Assembly: GCF_024505045.1 (NCBI RefSeq) | Contig: NZ_JANIBM010000002.1 | Coordinates: 248,001-312,000 of the forward strand | From: Methylomonas aurea | GTDB lineage: Bacteria > Pseudomonadota > Gammaproteobacteria > Methylococcales > Methylomonadaceae | DNA length: 64,000 nt | Direction of reading: 5' to 3' | In this document: positions 47,110 through 57,131 of the stretch, piece by piece | How positions within the stretch are numbered: the stretch's first letter is position 1 | Layout: every line of letters begins with the position of its first letter | Position numbers and translations under genes: made by a program | The notes under the pieces: generated by a model | What the model saw: only the letters and a program-made list of their open reading frames with translations | Database searches by the model: none | Told to the model about the DNA's origin: nothing

Positions 47110-48429
47110 ATGTCTTCATCCATTAACGTCATTTTCCAAGTCCAACCCGGCGGCAGCCTGAACGGCGAAATCCGCGTACCCGGCGATAAATCCATGTCGC
47201 ACCGCTCGATCATGCTCGGTTCGCTGGCCGAGGGCGTCACCCACGTCACCGGTTTTTTGAACGCCGAAGACGCGATTTCCACTTTGGAAGCGTTTCGGGC
47301 CATGGGCGTTAAGATCGAAGGTCCGGTCAACGGCGAAGTGACGATCCACGGCGTCGGCAAACACGGTCTGAAAGCGCCGGACAAGCCGCTGTATCTGGGT
47401 AATTCCGGTACCTCGATGCGATTGTTGTCCGGCTTACTGGCCGGCCAAGCGTTTGACACCGTGTTGACCGGCGATAAGTCGCTGGAGTCGCGGCCGATGA
47501 AACGCGTCACCGTGCCGCTGGCTGAAATGGGGGCGGAAATTGAAACCCAACCCAACGGTACTGCACCGCTGCACATCAAAGGTAAGGCTGGCAAGCTGAA
47601 AGGCATGCATTATGACATGCCGATTGCCAGCGCTCAGGTAAAATCCTGTTTGTTACTGGCTGGTATGTACGCCGAAGGCGAAACCAGCGTCACCGAACCG
47701 GCGCCGACCCGCGACCATACCGAGCGCATGCTGGCGGGTTTCGGTTATCCGGTCACCCGCGACGGCGCTACGGCGAAAATCAGCAGCGAAGGCAAGTTGA
47801 CCGCGACCAATATCGACGTACCGAGCGACATTTCCTCGGCGGCATTTTTTCTGGTCGGCGCCAGCATTGCGCCGAATTCCGACGTGACTTTGAAGCACGT
47901 CGGCATCAATCCGACCCGCACTGGGGTGATTGACATTCTGCGTTTGATGGGCGCCAACATTGAAGTCTTGAATGAGCGCGAAGTCGGCGGCGAGCCGGTC
48001 GCCGATTTGCGTGTGCGATCAGCGCAACTGAAAGGCATCAACATTCCGGAACATCTGGTGCCGCTGGCGATAGACGAGTTTCCGGTGTTGTTCGTCGCCG
48101 CATCCTGTGCCGAGGGCCAAACTGTGTTGACCGGTGCCGAAGAATTGCGCGTCAAGGAATCCGACCGCATCCAAGTCATGGCGGACGGCTTGCAAATTTT
48201 GGGCATAGACGCGCAACCGACCAAAGACGGCATGGTCATCAATGGCGGCCAATTGGGTAGCGGCGAAGTCGATTCTCACGGCGATCACCGCATCGCCATG
48301 TCGTTTTCGATTGCCGGCCTGCGCGCCAGCGGCCCGATCACAATTAACGATTGCGCCAACGTCAATACCTCGTTTAAAGAGTTTCCGGCTCTGGCGACGC
48401 AATTGGGTTTGAAATTAGCCACTCTGTAA
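47110..48429 (+). CDS. aroA: 3-phosphoshikimate 1-carboxyvinyltransferase (EPSP synthase)
   Basis: A 439-residue shikimate-pathway enzyme. Substrate motifs PGDKSMSHRSIML and LGNSGTSMRLL and the C-terminal DHRIAMSF are clear. The LGNSGTSMRLL loop is of the type often seen in class II, glyphosate-tolerant enzymes; that class assignment is tentative. It lies between tyrA and cmk with gaps under six bases. Confidence 0.96.
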   Translation: MSSSINVIFQVQPGGSLNGEIRVPGDKSMSHRSIMLGSLAEGVTHVTGFLNAEDAISTLEAFRAMGVKIEGPVNGEVTIHGVGKHGLKAPDKPLYLGNSGTSMRLLSGLLAGQAFDTVLTGDKSLESRPMKRVTVPLAEMGAEIETQPNGTAPLHIKGKAGKLKGMHYDMPIASAQVKSCLLLAGMYAEGETSVTEPAPTRDHTERMLAGFGYPVTRDGATAKISSEGKLTATNIDVPSDISSAAFFLVGASIAPNSDVTLKHVGINPTRTGVIDILRLMGANIEVLNEREVGGEPVADLRVRSAQLKGINIPEHLVPLAIDEFPVLFVAASCAEGQTVLTGAEELRVKESDRIQVMADGLQILGIDAQPTKDGMVINGGQLGSGEVDSHGDHRIAMSFSIAGLRASGPITINDCANVNTSFKEFPALATQLGLKLATL

Positions 48430-48432
48430 CTT

Positions 48433-49089
48433 ATGTCGATTCCGGTTTTAACGATAGACGGTCCTAGCGGGGCCGGTAAAGGCACTGTCAGCCGAGCGGT
48501 TTCCAAAATTTTGGGTTGGCATTATCTGGATAGCGGATCGATATACCGTTCGCTGGCGGTTGCGGTTTTGGACGCTGGTCTGGACTTGAACGACGTTACC
48601 AAGATTTGCGCTGTCGCTGAAGCGATGTCGTTAGAATTCGAGTGCGGCGACGAATTGGTTGTTCGGCTCAACGGCGGCGACATTTCCGGCCGTTTGGCGA
48701 CCGAAACCACCGGCAATGCCGCCTCGATTGTCGCGGCTTATCCGGAAGTTAGAGCAGTCTTGCTGCAAAAACAAAAGGATTTTCAACAACTTCCGGGGCT
48801 GGTCGCGGACGGGCGCGACATGGGTAGCGTGGTGTTTCCGGACGCCCAGTTCAAGGTTTACTTAACCGCCAGTGCCGAAGAAAGGGCGTTGCGCAGATAT
48901 AAACAGTTGATTGAAAAGGGAATTGATGCTAACCTTCCGCAAATCACTCGGGAGATAGAGGAGCGCGATCGTCGCGATACTCAGCGGGCTTCAGCGCCGC
49001 TCACCGTGCCGGAAGGTGCGCATTTTATCGATTCGTCGAGCTTGTCTATTCAACAGGTGATTGATCAGGTAGTAAATCTAGTCGAATGA
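48433..49089 (+). CDS. cmk: cytidylate kinase
   Basis: A 218-residue kinase that phosphorylates CMP and dCMP. The P-loop is GPSGAGKGT; the NMP-binding segment and DGRDMGSVVFPDA and the LID region with RDRRDTQR are present. The aroA-cmk-rpsA-ihfB order is conserved in Gammaproteobacteria. Confidence 0.96.
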   Translation: MSIPVLTIDGPSGAGKGTVSRAVSKILGWHYLDSGSIYRSLAVAVLDAGLDLNDVTKICAVAEAMSLEFECGDELVVRLNGGDISGRLATETTGNAASIVAAYPEVRAVLLQKQKDFQQLPGLVADGRDMGSVVFPDAQFKVYLTASAEERALRRYKQLIEKGIDANLPQITREIEERDRRDTQRASAPLTVPEGAHFIDSSSLSIQQVIDQVVNLVE

Positions 49090-49186
49090 GACTTTTGGCA
49101 GTTATCGGCGCTAGCCGGTAGCTTTTATTAATTTTTTGATAATTGTTAAAACTTGCTGGTGTTTGGGCAAGTTTGGGAAAGTAAAG

Positions 49187-50848
49187 ATGGGCGAAAGCTT
49201 TGCAGAGTTGTTTGAAGAGAGTTATGCCAAGACCGAAATGCGTCCTGGCGCGATGTTGATTGGTACCGTTGTCGACATCGAAAACGAATTTGTCATCGTC
49301 AGTACACAGGCGAAATCAGAAGGTGTCATTCCGAAATGGCAATTCCTGAATGCCGACGGCGACTTGGAAGTCAATATCGGTGACGAGATCGAAGTTGCTC
49401 TCGATCTGTTTGAAGACGGCCTGGGCGCCACGCTTCTTTCCCGTGACAAAGCCAAGAAAAGCAAGGCGTGGGCTGAACTGGAAAAAGCCTTCGAAACTCA
49501 AGAAACTGTTATCGGCCGTATCAACGGCAAAGTTCGCGGCGGCTTCACTGTGGCGGTTGGCGCATTGCGCGCGTTCCTGCCGGGTTCACTCGTTGACGTG
49601 CGTCCGATTCGTGATACCGCATTCCTGGAAAACCGCGACCTGGAATTCAAAGTCATCAAAATCGACCAAAAACGTAACAACGTCGTCTTGTCACGCCGCG
49701 CTGTCGTCGAAAGCGAATACAGTGCAGAGCGCGAAGAGTTGGTCAAAACCTTGCAAGATGGCGCGATCGTTACCGGTATCGTTAAAAACCTCACCGATTA
49801 CGGTGCGTTTATCGACCTGGGCGGCGTTGACGGCCTGTTGCACATCACCGATATGGCATGGCGCCGCGTGCGTCACCCGTCCGAGTGCGTAGAGATCGGT
49901 CAGGAAGTCAAAGTTAAAGTCCTGAAATTCGACAAAGACAAAACCCGCGTCTCGTTGGGCATGAAACAAATGGATGAAGATCCATGGCAAAACATTGCTC
50001 GCCGCTACCCAGCCGGCACCCGCGTGTTCGGTAAAGTCAACAACCTGACCGACTACGGTTGCTTCGTGGAAATCGAAGAAGGCGTCGAAGGTTTGGTGCA
50101 CGTTTCCGAAATGGATTGGACCAACAAAAACGTCAACCCTTCCAAAGTAGTTCAGTTGGGCGACGAAGTCGAAGTCATGGTTCTGGAGATCGACGAAGAA
50201 CGCCGTCGTATTTCGCTGGGCATGAAACAATGCAAATCCAACCCCTGGGACGAATTTGCAGCGACTCATAACAAAGGCGACAAAATCACCGGCAAAATCA
50301 AATCGATCACCGATTTCGGTATTTTCATCGGCCTGGAAGGCGGCATCGACGGTTTGGTGCATATGTCCGACATTTCCTGGAACGAGAACGACGAAGAAGC
50401 GATTCGCAACTACAAGAAAGGCGACGAAGTCGAAACCGTTATCTTGGCAGTGGATTCCGAGCGCGAGCGTATCTCTCTCGGCATCAAACAGCTGGAACAA
50501 GACCCTTTCCAAAACTACATCGCGCTGCATGAAAAAGGTAGCTTGGTCAAAGGCACGGTCAAGGAAGTCGATGCCAAAGGCGCTGTCGTCACCTTGGCGG
50601 ACAATGTCGAAGGCTACTTGCGTGCTTCCGAAATCCAGCGCGACCGCGTCGAAGATGCCAGCAAATTGCTGAAAGCAGGCGACGAGATCGAAGCTAAATT
50701 CGTCGGTGTCGATAAGAAAACCAAGTCTATTTCTTTGTCCATCAAAGCGAAGGATGCTGAAGAAGAGTCCAACGCGATTAAAGATTACTCGCAACAAAAT
50801 GCAGGCACTGCAACATTGGGCGATATCTTCAAACAAATGGATAAGTAA
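49187..50848 (+). CDS. rpsA: 30S ribosomal protein S1
   Basis: A 553-residue protein with six S1 OB-fold repeats (three of them carry the DYGAF/DYGCF/DFGIF core) that binds mRNA on the 30S subunit. The 97-base leader after cmk probably carries a promoter or translational autoregulation site, but I can point to no clear element beyond a GATAAT at 49138. ATG 49187 matches the [13 protein letters not shown]-terminus; an open frame from 49136 is an artefact. A strong terminator follows. Confidence 0.97.
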   Translation: MGESFAELFEESYAKTEMRPGAMLIGTVVDIENEFVIVSTQAKSEGVIPKWQFLNADGDLEVNIGDEIEVALDLFEDGLGATLLSRDKAKKSKAWAELEKAFETQETVIGRINGKVRGGFTVAVGALRAFLPGSLVDVRPIRDTAFLENRDLEFKVIKIDQKRNNVVLSRRAVVESEYSAEREELVKTLQDGAIVTGIVKNLTDYGAFIDLGGVDGLLHITDMAWRRVRHPSECVEIGQEVKVKVLKFDKDKTRVSLGMKQMDEDPWQNIARRYPAGTRVFGKVNNLTDYGCFVEIEEGVEGLVHVSEMDWTNKNVNPSKVVQLGDEVEVMVLEIDEERRRISLGMKQCKSNPWDEFAATHNKGDKITGKIKSITDFGIFIGLEGGIDGLVHMSDISWNENDEEAIRNYKKGDEVETVILAVDSERERISLGIKQLEQDPFQNYIALHEKGSLVKGTVKEVDAKGAVVTLADNVEGYLRASEIQRDRVEDASKLLKAGDEIEAKFVGVDKKTKSISLSIKAKDAEEESNAIKDYSQQNAGTATLGDIFKQMDK

Positions 50849-50861
50849 TAAAACCATCTAC

Positions 50862-50898
50862 AAGGGTGGCATGGGCTTAACCCATGCCACCCTTTTTT
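50862..50898 (+). terminator. rho-independent terminator after rpsA
   Basis: A 14-bp perfect stem (AAGGGTGGCATGGG with its complement, loop CTTAA) followed by a T-run. It lies between rpsA and ihfB and covers a spurious ATG at 50884. Transcripts reaching ihfB must read through or start after it. Confidence 0.92.
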
Positions 50899-50916
50899 GA
50901 TTATTCAGGGCTGGAT

Positions 50917-51222
50917 GTGACGAAATCAGAATTGATAGAGATGCTGGCGAGAAAACAGCCGCATCTCGCGCTTAAAGATGTGGAATTGGCGGTCAGATGT
51001 GTTGTCGATCACTTGAGCGATACATTGGCCAGTGGCGAACGAATCGAAATTAGAGGTTTTGGCAGTTTTTCATTGCACCACCGCTCCGCCCGCTTGGGCC
51101 GGAATCCGAAAACCGGAGACTCGGTCTCGTTGACGGAGAAGCACGTACCCCATTTCAAACCCGGAAAGGAATTGCGGGACATGGTCGATGCTTCCAGGGA
51201 AAAATACAAAATCGTCGATTAA
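50917..51222 (+). CDS. ihfB: integration host factor beta subunit
   Basis: A 101-residue nucleoid protein that bends DNA as a heterodimer with Ihf[11 protein letters not shown] begins it and [25 protein letters not shown] matches E. coli IhfB, including the DNA-intercalating Pro in RNPKTG. The GTG at 50917, with AGGG six bases upstream, is chosen; an in-frame ATG at 50884 lies inside the rpsA terminator. Confidence 0.95.
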   Translation: MTKSELIEMLARKQPHLALKDVELAVRCVVDHLSDTLASGERIEIRGFGSFSLHHRSARLGRNPKTGDSVSLTEKHVPHFKPGKELRDMVDASREKYKIVD

Positions 51223-51360
51223 TCCTTTATCCGGAACGGGGCGCTTGGCTTCGTTCCTCCCACACCAGGGCTTATGCACAACGCAAGGCAATACCACCGG
51301 CACTGCATCGCCTGAACTGATCCCGGTCTTGGGTCGCCAATCCGTTTACAGATATCGTCA

Positions 51361-52320
51361 GTGAGTTTATTCCACCATAACTACAACTACGATCCTGGAT
51401 ACGGCTGTAGCCTCAGCGATTTGTTGGCAATTCCGGCACCGGAAGAAATTCCGGATTTTTGCCGGTTCTGGCGCGACAAATACCAACAAGCCGTTAAAAG
51501 CTCAGCGGATTATTCGCTGGCCTACCAGTGCTCGCGGGCCGGTTACCGGGTCTACGATCTGAGTTACCGCTCCACCGGGGATTTCGCGATTGGCGGTTGG
51601 CTGTTGGAGCCTGAGAATCAAGCCGTAACGCAGGCCATCGTCGTCGGCCACGGTTATGGCGGCAGAGACCAACCGGATTACCATCTGCAAATTGGCGGAG
51701 CCGCTTTGTTGTTTCCGTGCATGCGCGGTATCTCGCGCAGCCGCAACGGCCGTTTGCCGGAACAGCCGAACCAGCACGTATTGCATGCGATAGACGATCC
51801 GCACCAGTACGTGATCGGCGGTTGCGTCGAGGATATCTGGCTGGCCGTGACAGTTTTGGCCGCTATTTACCCGCAATGCGCGGAAAGTATCGGCTATATG
51901 GGAATCAGCTTCGGCGGCGGGCTCGGCGCGTTGGCCGCGCCGTGGGATCAAAGAATCAAACGGCTGCATTTGAACGTACCCACGTTCGGCAACCAGCCTT
52001 TGCGCCTGAGCCTGCCCAGCAGCGGCAGCGCCGCCGCGCTGAAGGCGCATAGCCAATATCACCCTCGCATTTTTGACACATTAGCCTATTACGATGCCGC
52101 GATTGCGGCGCGCCATGCCGTGCAGCCGTTACACGCGGCAGTCGCATTATTCGATCCGGTCGTCGCCCCCCCCGGACAATTTGCAATTTACAACGCCTGG
52201 TCCGGCGAGAAGCAATTGTTCGTACTTGAAGCCGGGCATTTCGAATACCCGCGTCAACACGAACAGGATCGGCAACTGGTTGCCGAATTGCAGCAGTTTT
52301 TCGGAGTATTGCCCGAATAG
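51361..52320 (+). CDS. acetylxylan-esterase-like alpha/beta hydrolase
   Basis: A 319-residue hydrolase resembling the AXE1/cephalosporin-C deacetylase family. Predicted triad: Ser 183 (GISFGG), Asp 265 (LFDPVV) and His 293 (EAGHFEY). The family removes acetyl groups from polysaccharides or small molecules. It has no signal peptide, which argues for a cytosolic substrate. It starts with GTG 51361. The 138-base gap after ihfB has no clear promoter or terminator. The next gene, another hydrolase, follows after three bases. Confidence 0.8.
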   Translation: MSLFHHNYNYDPGYGCSLSDLLAIPAPEEIPDFCRFWRDKYQQAVKSSADYSLAYQCSRAGYRVYDLSYRSTGDFAIGGWLLEPENQAVTQAIVVGHGYGGRDQPDYHLQIGGAALLFPCMRGISRSRNGRLPEQPNQHVLHAIDDPHQYVIGGCVEDIWLAVTVLAAIYPQCAESIGYMGISFGGGLGALAAPWDQRIKRLHLNVPTFGNQPLRLSLPSSGSAAALKAHSQYHPRIFDTLAYYDAAIAARHAVQPLHAAVALFDPVVAPPGQFAIYNAWSGEKQLFVLEAGHFEYPRQHEQDRQLVAELQQFFGVLPE

Positions 52321-52323
52321 GTT

Positions 52324-53052
52324 ATGAACCGCGAATACCACCACTGGTACAGCCCGCGATTGGGCAGAGACATGGAGTTTCTGGTATTCGGCCACGCCGG
52401 TGCCAAAGTGCTGATTTTCCCGACTCGCGACGGCCGTTTCTTCGAATACGAAAATCTCGGTATCGTCGAGCGGCTGCGCAATAAGATAGAAGCTGGTTAC
52501 CTGCAACTTTACTGTATCGACAGTATCGACCACGAAACCTTTTACTGTTTTTGGCGGAAACCGGAGGACCGGATTCAACGGCACATGTATTTCGAAGATT
52601 ATGTGCTGAATGAAATCATGCCTTTTATGGCGCTGAAAAACCCGCATCCTTGCGTGATCGCCCACGGTTGCAGTTTGGGAGCTTTTCATGCCGCCAACAT
52701 CGCCTTTCGCCATCCGCATTTGTTCAGAAAATTGGTGGCGTTTTCCGGCCGCTTCGATTTGACCCTGGAAGTCGAATGTTTCAAAAATCTGTTTGACGGC
52801 TATTACGACGAAAACATCTATTTCCATACGCCGAGCCATTTTTTGCCGAATCTGGTCTGCGAGGCGCAATTGTCGGCCATCCGGCGCATGGATATTACGT
52901 TGGTAATCGGCAAACAGGACCCGTTTCTGGCGAACAATCACGCATTGAGCCGTGTTTTGGCCGACAAAGGCGTGCCGCATGCGTTATACGAGTGGGAAGG
53001 ACGGGCACACCAAGGGCACTATTGGCGGCGCATGGCGCCGCTATATCTGTGA
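52324..53052 (+). CDS. esterase-family alpha/beta hydrolase
   Basis: A 242-residue protein of the esterase D-like fold. The nucleophile elbow is HGCSLGA (Ser 117), and a C-terminal His lies in GRAHQGHYW. The N-terminus REYHHWYSPRLGRDMEFLVF resembles proteins annotated as putative esterase family. Substrate unknown. It is co-transcribed with the preceding AXE1-like gene (three-base gap) and convergent with purK. Confidence 0.82.
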   Translation: MNREYHHWYSPRLGRDMEFLVFGHAGAKVLIFPTRDGRFFEYENLGIVERLRNKIEAGYLQLYCIDSIDHETFYCFWRKPEDRIQRHMYFEDYVLNEIMPFMALKNPHPCVIAHGCSLGAFHAANIAFRHPHLFRKLVAFSGRFDLTLEVECFKNLFDGYYDENIYFHTPSHFLPNLVCEAQLSAIRRMDITLVIGKQDPFLANNHALSRVLADKGVPHALYEWEGRAHQGHYWRRMAPLYL

Positions 53053-53166
53053 TCTTCGGGCGGCTCTCGTTCCGAAATTTCGACTCAAATGGCGCCATCG
53101 CCGCCAATTCGGTTGCCAAAGGTACCCGTTTCGGCTAACGGCCGAGCGGTGTCGCGGGCGCCAAAA

Positions 53167-54261
53167 TTAGGAATCGTCGGCGGCAGCGGCCAGATGGGCT
53201 AACTGTTGCAAGCCGGCAAGATAAGCTGCTTCCGAGTCGGTGCGTATGGTTGCGTGCGCCACTTTGCGGCCCTTGCGCGGCGCCTTGTCGTACAAATGCA
53301 GATGAGCGTTGGCAATGCCCAGCAATTCGGCGTTGTCGGCAAGGCCGCCGATGAAATTCACCATGGCGGCGTAACCGCGCGGTGCAGTCGAGCCCAGCGG
53401 CAGGTTTAAAATCGCGCGCAAGTGGTTTTCGAACTGGCTGGTTTCGCTGCCTTCGATGGTCCAATGGCCGGAATTGTGCACCCTGGGTGCGAATTCGTTA
53501 GCCAGCAATGCGCCGCCGGTATCGAACAACTCCAACGCGACGACGCCGACATAATCGAGTTTCTCCAGCAGGCGCCTGACGTAGTCTTCAGCGAGGGTTT
53601 GTGACGGATCCTTGTCGCGGCATTCGGCGATGCGCAGAATCCCGCCGCGGTGCTGGTTTTCAGAAATAGGATAATAGGCGATTTCGCCGGAGGGGCTGCG
53701 GGCGGCGATAATCGATATTTCGCGGCTGAAATTGACGAAGCCTTCGACGATAGCAGCCGCGCCTTGCATGCTGTCCCAGGCAGCGGCCAGATCGGCTTCC
53801 GACCGCAACACGGCCTGGCCTTTGCCGTCGTAGCCCATGCGCCGGCTTTTCAAAATAGCGGGGTAGCCGATATCCGCCATCGCCGCTTGCAAATCGGTTA
53901 GGCTATCGATCGCGGCAAACGGCGCGGTACCGATACCCAATTCGCGGAAGAAGTTTTTTTCCAGCAAACGGTCTTGCGCCACCGCCAAGGCGCCGGCCGG
54001 TGGATAGACTAGCGTGTGGCTGGATAAAAATTCGGCAACGTGGGCCGGCACGTTCTCGAATTCGTAGGTCACCACATCGGCTTTTTCGGCCAATTCGGCC
54101 AACAGGGCAGGGTCGTCGTAAGCGCCAAGCAAATGCTCGCTTAAGCCGCCGGCGCCGGCGTTGGTATCCGGGTCGAGGACGATGAACTTCAGGCCTAGCG
54201 GATATCCCGCCAGTGCGATCATTCTGGCGAGTTGGCCGCCACCCAGAATACCGACCTTCAT
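53167..54261 (-). CDS. purK: N5-carboxyaminoimidazole ribonucleotide synthase
   Basis: A 364-residue ATP-grasp enzyme that carboxylates AIR with bicarbonate and ATP in purine synthesis. The N-terminal [20 protein letters not shown], the ATP-grasp core ([16 protein letters not shown]) and [17 protein letters not shown] are diagnostic. It overlaps purE by four bases; together they form the purEK operon. Confidence 0.96.
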   Translation of the reverse strand: MKVGILGGGQLARMIALAGYPLGLKFIVLDPDTNAGAGGLSEHLLGAYDDPALLAELAEKADVVTYEFENVPAHVAEFLSSHTLVYPPAGALAVAQDRLLEKNFFRELGIGTAPFAAIDSLTDLQAAMADIGYPAILKSRRMGYDGKGQAVLRSEADLAAAWDSMQGAAAIVEGFVNFSREISIIAARSPSGEIAYYPISENQHRGGILRIAECRDKDPSQTLAEDYVRRLLEKLDYVGVVALELFDTGGALLANEFAPRVHNSGHWTIEGSETSQFENHLRAILNLPLGSTAPRGYAAMVNFIGGLADNAELLGIANAHLHLYDKAPRKGRKVAHATIRTDSEAAYLAGLQQLAHLAAAADDS

Positions 54262-54755
54262 CCGGCCACCTGCCGCGGGTCGGGAGTAGCGATAACGCTG
54301 TCGGTTTGTTGTTGGCGGTAGGCATCCAACGCGGCCCGGTATTGCGGGTGCTTGTTGCTGATAATGGCAGCGGCCAGCAACGCGGCATTGATGGCGCCGG
54401 CTTTGCCGATTGCCAGGGTACCGACCGGAATCCCGGCTGGCATCTGCACGATGGACAACAGCGAATCCATGCCGTTCAAGGCTTTCGATTGGACCGGGAC
54501 GCCCAGCACCGGCAATGCCGTTTTTGCCGCGGTCATGCCCGGCAAATGTGCGGCGCCGCCGGCGCCGGCGATGATGACTTCGAGGCCTTTGCTTTCGGCT
54601 GCTTCGGCGTAGCGGAACAGTTTGTCGGGAGTCCGGTGCGCCGATACCACTTCCACTTCATGCGGAATATCCAGATGTTCCAGGGTCTGCGCAGCATGCT
54701 GCATGGTTTCCCAGTCGGACGTGGAACCCATGATGATGCCTATCAATGCGGTCAT
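54258..54755 (-). CDS. purE: N5-CAIR mutase
   Basis: A 165-residue class I PurE that moves the carboxylate of N5-CAIR to C4. [23 protein letters not shown] and [11 protein letters not shown] are the family signatures. GGAG precedes the ATG. First gene of purEK. A GATAAT preceded by TG lies upstream on this strand and may be an extended -10. Confidence 0.96.
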   Translation of the reverse strand: MTALIGIIMGSTSDWETMQHAAQTLEHLDIPHEVEVVSAHRTPDKLFRYAEAAESKGLEVIIAGAGGAAHLPGMTAAKTALPVLGVPVQSKALNGMDSLLSIVQMPAGIPVGTLAIGKAGAINAALLAAAIISNKHPQYRAALDAYRQQQTDSVIATPDPRQVAG

Positions 54756-54908
54756 GCAAAATCTCCGGTGTTTGCCATAAATCGTATCCGGGCGATTATC
54801 GCATAATTAGCGGGATTTTCTCGGTCGCCAAGTTGGGAAGCCGGCCGTTGTTAGTGTTAAGATAGCGCCCCTCTTATGACTCGAACCACCGAACCTAGGG
54901 ACAGTAGA

Positions 54909-55541
54909 ATGGAAAACGTGCAACATGCGACGCTGGAAGTCAGGGATTTATCCTGCTTTCGCGACGAACGCTTGTTGTTTTCGGCATTGAACTTCGAGGT
55001 AGAGGCCGGGCAATCGTTGTTACTGGAAGGTGCCAACGGCAGCGGCAAGACCACGCTGCTGCGCATCCTGTGCGGATTGCGCGAAGCCGATTCCGGCCGG
55101 ATCATCTGGTGTGGCCAGCCGGCCGAGGCTAGCAATTATTACCGGGATATGGCCTACGTCGGTCATGCCGACGGCACCAAAAAGGAATTGACGGTATTGG
55201 AAAATCTAAAATTCGCCCTGGCCCTGGGCGTACCGGGCAAGTATCAAATCGACCAGGCCTTGGACAAGGTCAAACTGGCCGGTTTCGACGACAATCCGGT
55301 GCACACGCTGTCCGCCGGGCAAAAACGGCGCCTGTCTTTGGCTCGCTTGTTGATCACCCAAAACGTGTTATGGATACTCGACGAACCTTTCACTTCGCTG
55401 GATAAACAGGGTATCGCCTTGATCGAGTCGCTGATCACCGACCACATCAGCCACGGCGGCATGGCGGTACTGACCTCGCACCACGATCTGCGCATGGCGG
55501 ACCTGAATCTGAAACGTATCCATCTGCAAGCATGCCACTGA
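54909..55541 (+). CDS. ccmA: cytochrome c maturation ABC transporter ATPase CcmA
   Basis: A 210-residue ABC ATPase with Walker A GANGSGKTT (41-49), signature LSAGQKRRL and Walker B LWILDEP. With CcmB and CcmC it drives release of haem-loaded CcmE. ATG 54909, eight bases after AGGG, is preferred to ATG 54876. First gene of the ccm cluster; it overlaps ccmB by ten bases. Confidence 0.95.
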   Translation: MENVQHATLEVRDLSCFRDERLLFSALNFEVEAGQSLLLEGANGSGKTTLLRILCGLREADSGRIIWCGQPAEASNYYRDMAYVGHADGTKKELTVLENLKFALALGVPGKYQIDQALDKVKLAGFDDNPVHTLSAGQKRRLSLARLLITQNVLWILDEPFTSLDKQGIALIESLITDHISHGGMAVLTSHHDLRMADLNLKRIHLQACH

Positions 55542-56206
55542 TACGCGCCTTTCTGGCCATCATTCGCCGCGATTTGCTGCTGGCGTTCCGGCGCCGCGCC
55601 GAAATGGCCAATCCGTTGTTTTTCTTTGTGCTGGTGGTCACCTTGTTTCCGCTGGCAATCGGTGCCCAACCCAATCTGTTGCAAGCCATGGCGCCGGGCG
55701 TAATCTGGGTGTCGGCGTTACTCGCGACCTTGCTGTCGCTGGATAGCCTGTTCCGCAGCGATTTCGAAGACGGCTCGTTGGAGCAAATGCTGCTTAGCCC
55801 GCATGCCTTGTCGGTGTTGGTGTTGGGCAAAATCGTCGCCCATTGGCTGGTCAGCGGGCTGCCGCTGTTGCTGGTCGCGCCGCTGCTGGCCTTGTTCTTG
55901 GGGCTTCCCGAGCAGGCGATGGGAACTTTATGGCTGACATTGATCTTAGCTACTCCGTTATTGAGCCTGATCGGTGCTATCGGCGTGGCCTTGACGGTCG
56001 GTCTGCGCCGCGGCGGTATGTTGTTGTCTTTGCTGGTGTTGCCGTTATACGTGCCGGTGCTGATTTTCGCCAGCGGCGCGGTCGATCGTGCCGCCGGCGG
56101 ATTGCCGGTCGGCGCCCAATTGAATATTTTGTTGGCGATGTTGCTGGCGGCGCTGGCCCTGGCGCCGTTGCCGACCTCCATTGCGTTAAAAATGAGTGTT
56201 AATTGA
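55532..56206 (+). CDS. ccmB: haem exporter subunit CcmB
   Basis: A 224-residue inner-membrane protein with six predicted helices. FRSDFEDGSLEQMLLSP, FLGLPEQAMGTLWLTL and LPLYVPVLIFASGAV are typical. It is the membrane partner of CcmA. Confidence 0.95.
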   Translation: MPLIRAFLAIIRRDLLLAFRRRAEMANPLFFFVLVVTLFPLAIGAQPNLLQAMAPGVIWVSALLATLLSLDSLFRSDFEDGSLEQMLLSPHALSVLVLGKIVAHWLVSGLPLLLVAPLLALFLGLPEQAMGTLWLTLILATPLLSLIGAIGVALTVGLRRGGMLLSLLVLPLYVPVLIFASGAVDRAAGGLPVGAQLNILLAMLLAALALAPLPTSIALKMSVN

Positions 56207-56967
56207 TGTCCTGGATACCCGCGCCGGTCAGCCGGTTTTTTCACCGTACTTCCTCGCCGCCGCATTTTTATGCGCTGGCCGACCGTTTCATCCCTTGGCT
56301 GACGGCCATTTTTCTGCTGTTGCTCGGCGCCGGCCTTTACGGCGGCTTGTATCTGGCGCCCACCGACTACCAACAGGGCGACAGCTACCGGATCATTTAT
56401 ATCCATGTGCCGGCGGCCTGGATGTCATTGTTCGTCTACGTGATGATGGCAATAATGGGCGGCATTGCCCTGGTTTGGCGGATGAAACTGGCCGAGGTAA
56501 TGCTGATCAGCAGCGCCCCGATCGGCGCCGGCTTTACCTTCGTCGCGCTGGTCACCGGATCGCTGTGGGGCAAGCCGATGTGGGGCACCTGGTGGGTTTG
56601 GGATGCCCGTCTGACCTCGGAGCTGATTCTGCTATTCCTGTATCTGGGCGTGATCAGTTTGTACGGCGCGATCGAGGACAAACGCAGCGCCGCCCGAGCG
56701 GTGTCTATCCTGGCTTTGGTCGGCGTGGTCAATATTCCGATCATCCACTATTCGGTGGAATGGTGGAATACGCTGCACCAGCCGGCGACGGTCAGCAAAC
56801 TGGATAAACCGTCGATTCACATTACGATGCTGGTGCCGCTGTTGCTGATGGCGATCGCGTTCAAGTTTTACTACCTGATTGCCGTATTGCAGGCGGCCAA
56901 GCTGGAATTGCTGAAACGGGAAACGTCGTCGCAATGGGTGAAAAACATGTTGGAGAAACAGGCATGA
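56206..56967 (+). CDS. ccmC: haem delivery protein CcmC
   Basis: A 253-residue protein with six membrane helices and the periplasmic tryptophan-rich motif WGTWWVWDARLTSELIL, flanked by conserved His residues (HVPAAW and HYSVEWWNTLHQ). It loads haem onto CcmE. ATG 56206 overlaps the ccmB stop (TGATG). Confidence 0.95.
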   Translation: MSWIPAPVSRFFHRTSSPPHFYALADRFIPWLTAIFLLLLGAGLYGGLYLAPTDYQQGDSYRIIYIHVPAAWMSLFVYVMMAIMGGIALVWRMKLAEVMLISSAPIGAGFTFVALVTGSLWGKPMWGTWWVWDARLTSELILLFLYLGVISLYGAIEDKRSAARAVSILALVGVVNIPIIHYSVEWWNTLHQPATVSKLDKPSIHITMLVPLLLMAIAFKFYYLIAVLQAAKLELLKRETSSQWVKNMLEKQA

Positions 56968-57131
56968 GTTGGGAAAGCTTTTGGTACATGGGCGGTTACG
57001 CCGCTTATGTCTGGCCGGCATACGGCGTCACGGCGCTGGTGTTGGCAGCGAATTTGGTGTGGCCGGTCTGGCAACGCAAACAACTATTCCGGCAACTGGC
57101 CATCAAACAAAAACGCGCGCAGTCCAAATGA
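56964..57131 (+). CDS. ccmD: haem exporter protein CcmD
   Basis: A 55-residue single-pass protein (helix about 14-34) needed to release CcmE from CcmABC. ATG 56964 overlaps the ccmC stop as ATGA. MGGYAAYVWPAYG and the Arg/Lys-rich C-terminus are typical. Confidence 0.9.
   Translation: MSWESFWYMGGYAAYVWPAYGVTALVLAANLVWPVWQRKQLFRQLAIKQKRAQSK

Noticed and set aside
49691-50857. 388-codon antisense ORF opposite rpsA
   Set aside because: Shadow frame caused by the repeated S1 domains; the Phe/Asp-rich product is typical of antisense reading.
50884-50916. Upstream ATG start for ihfB
   Set aside because: The ATG lies inside the rpsA terminator stem, and the added residues are absent from known IhfB proteins; GTG 50917 has a good ribosome-binding site.
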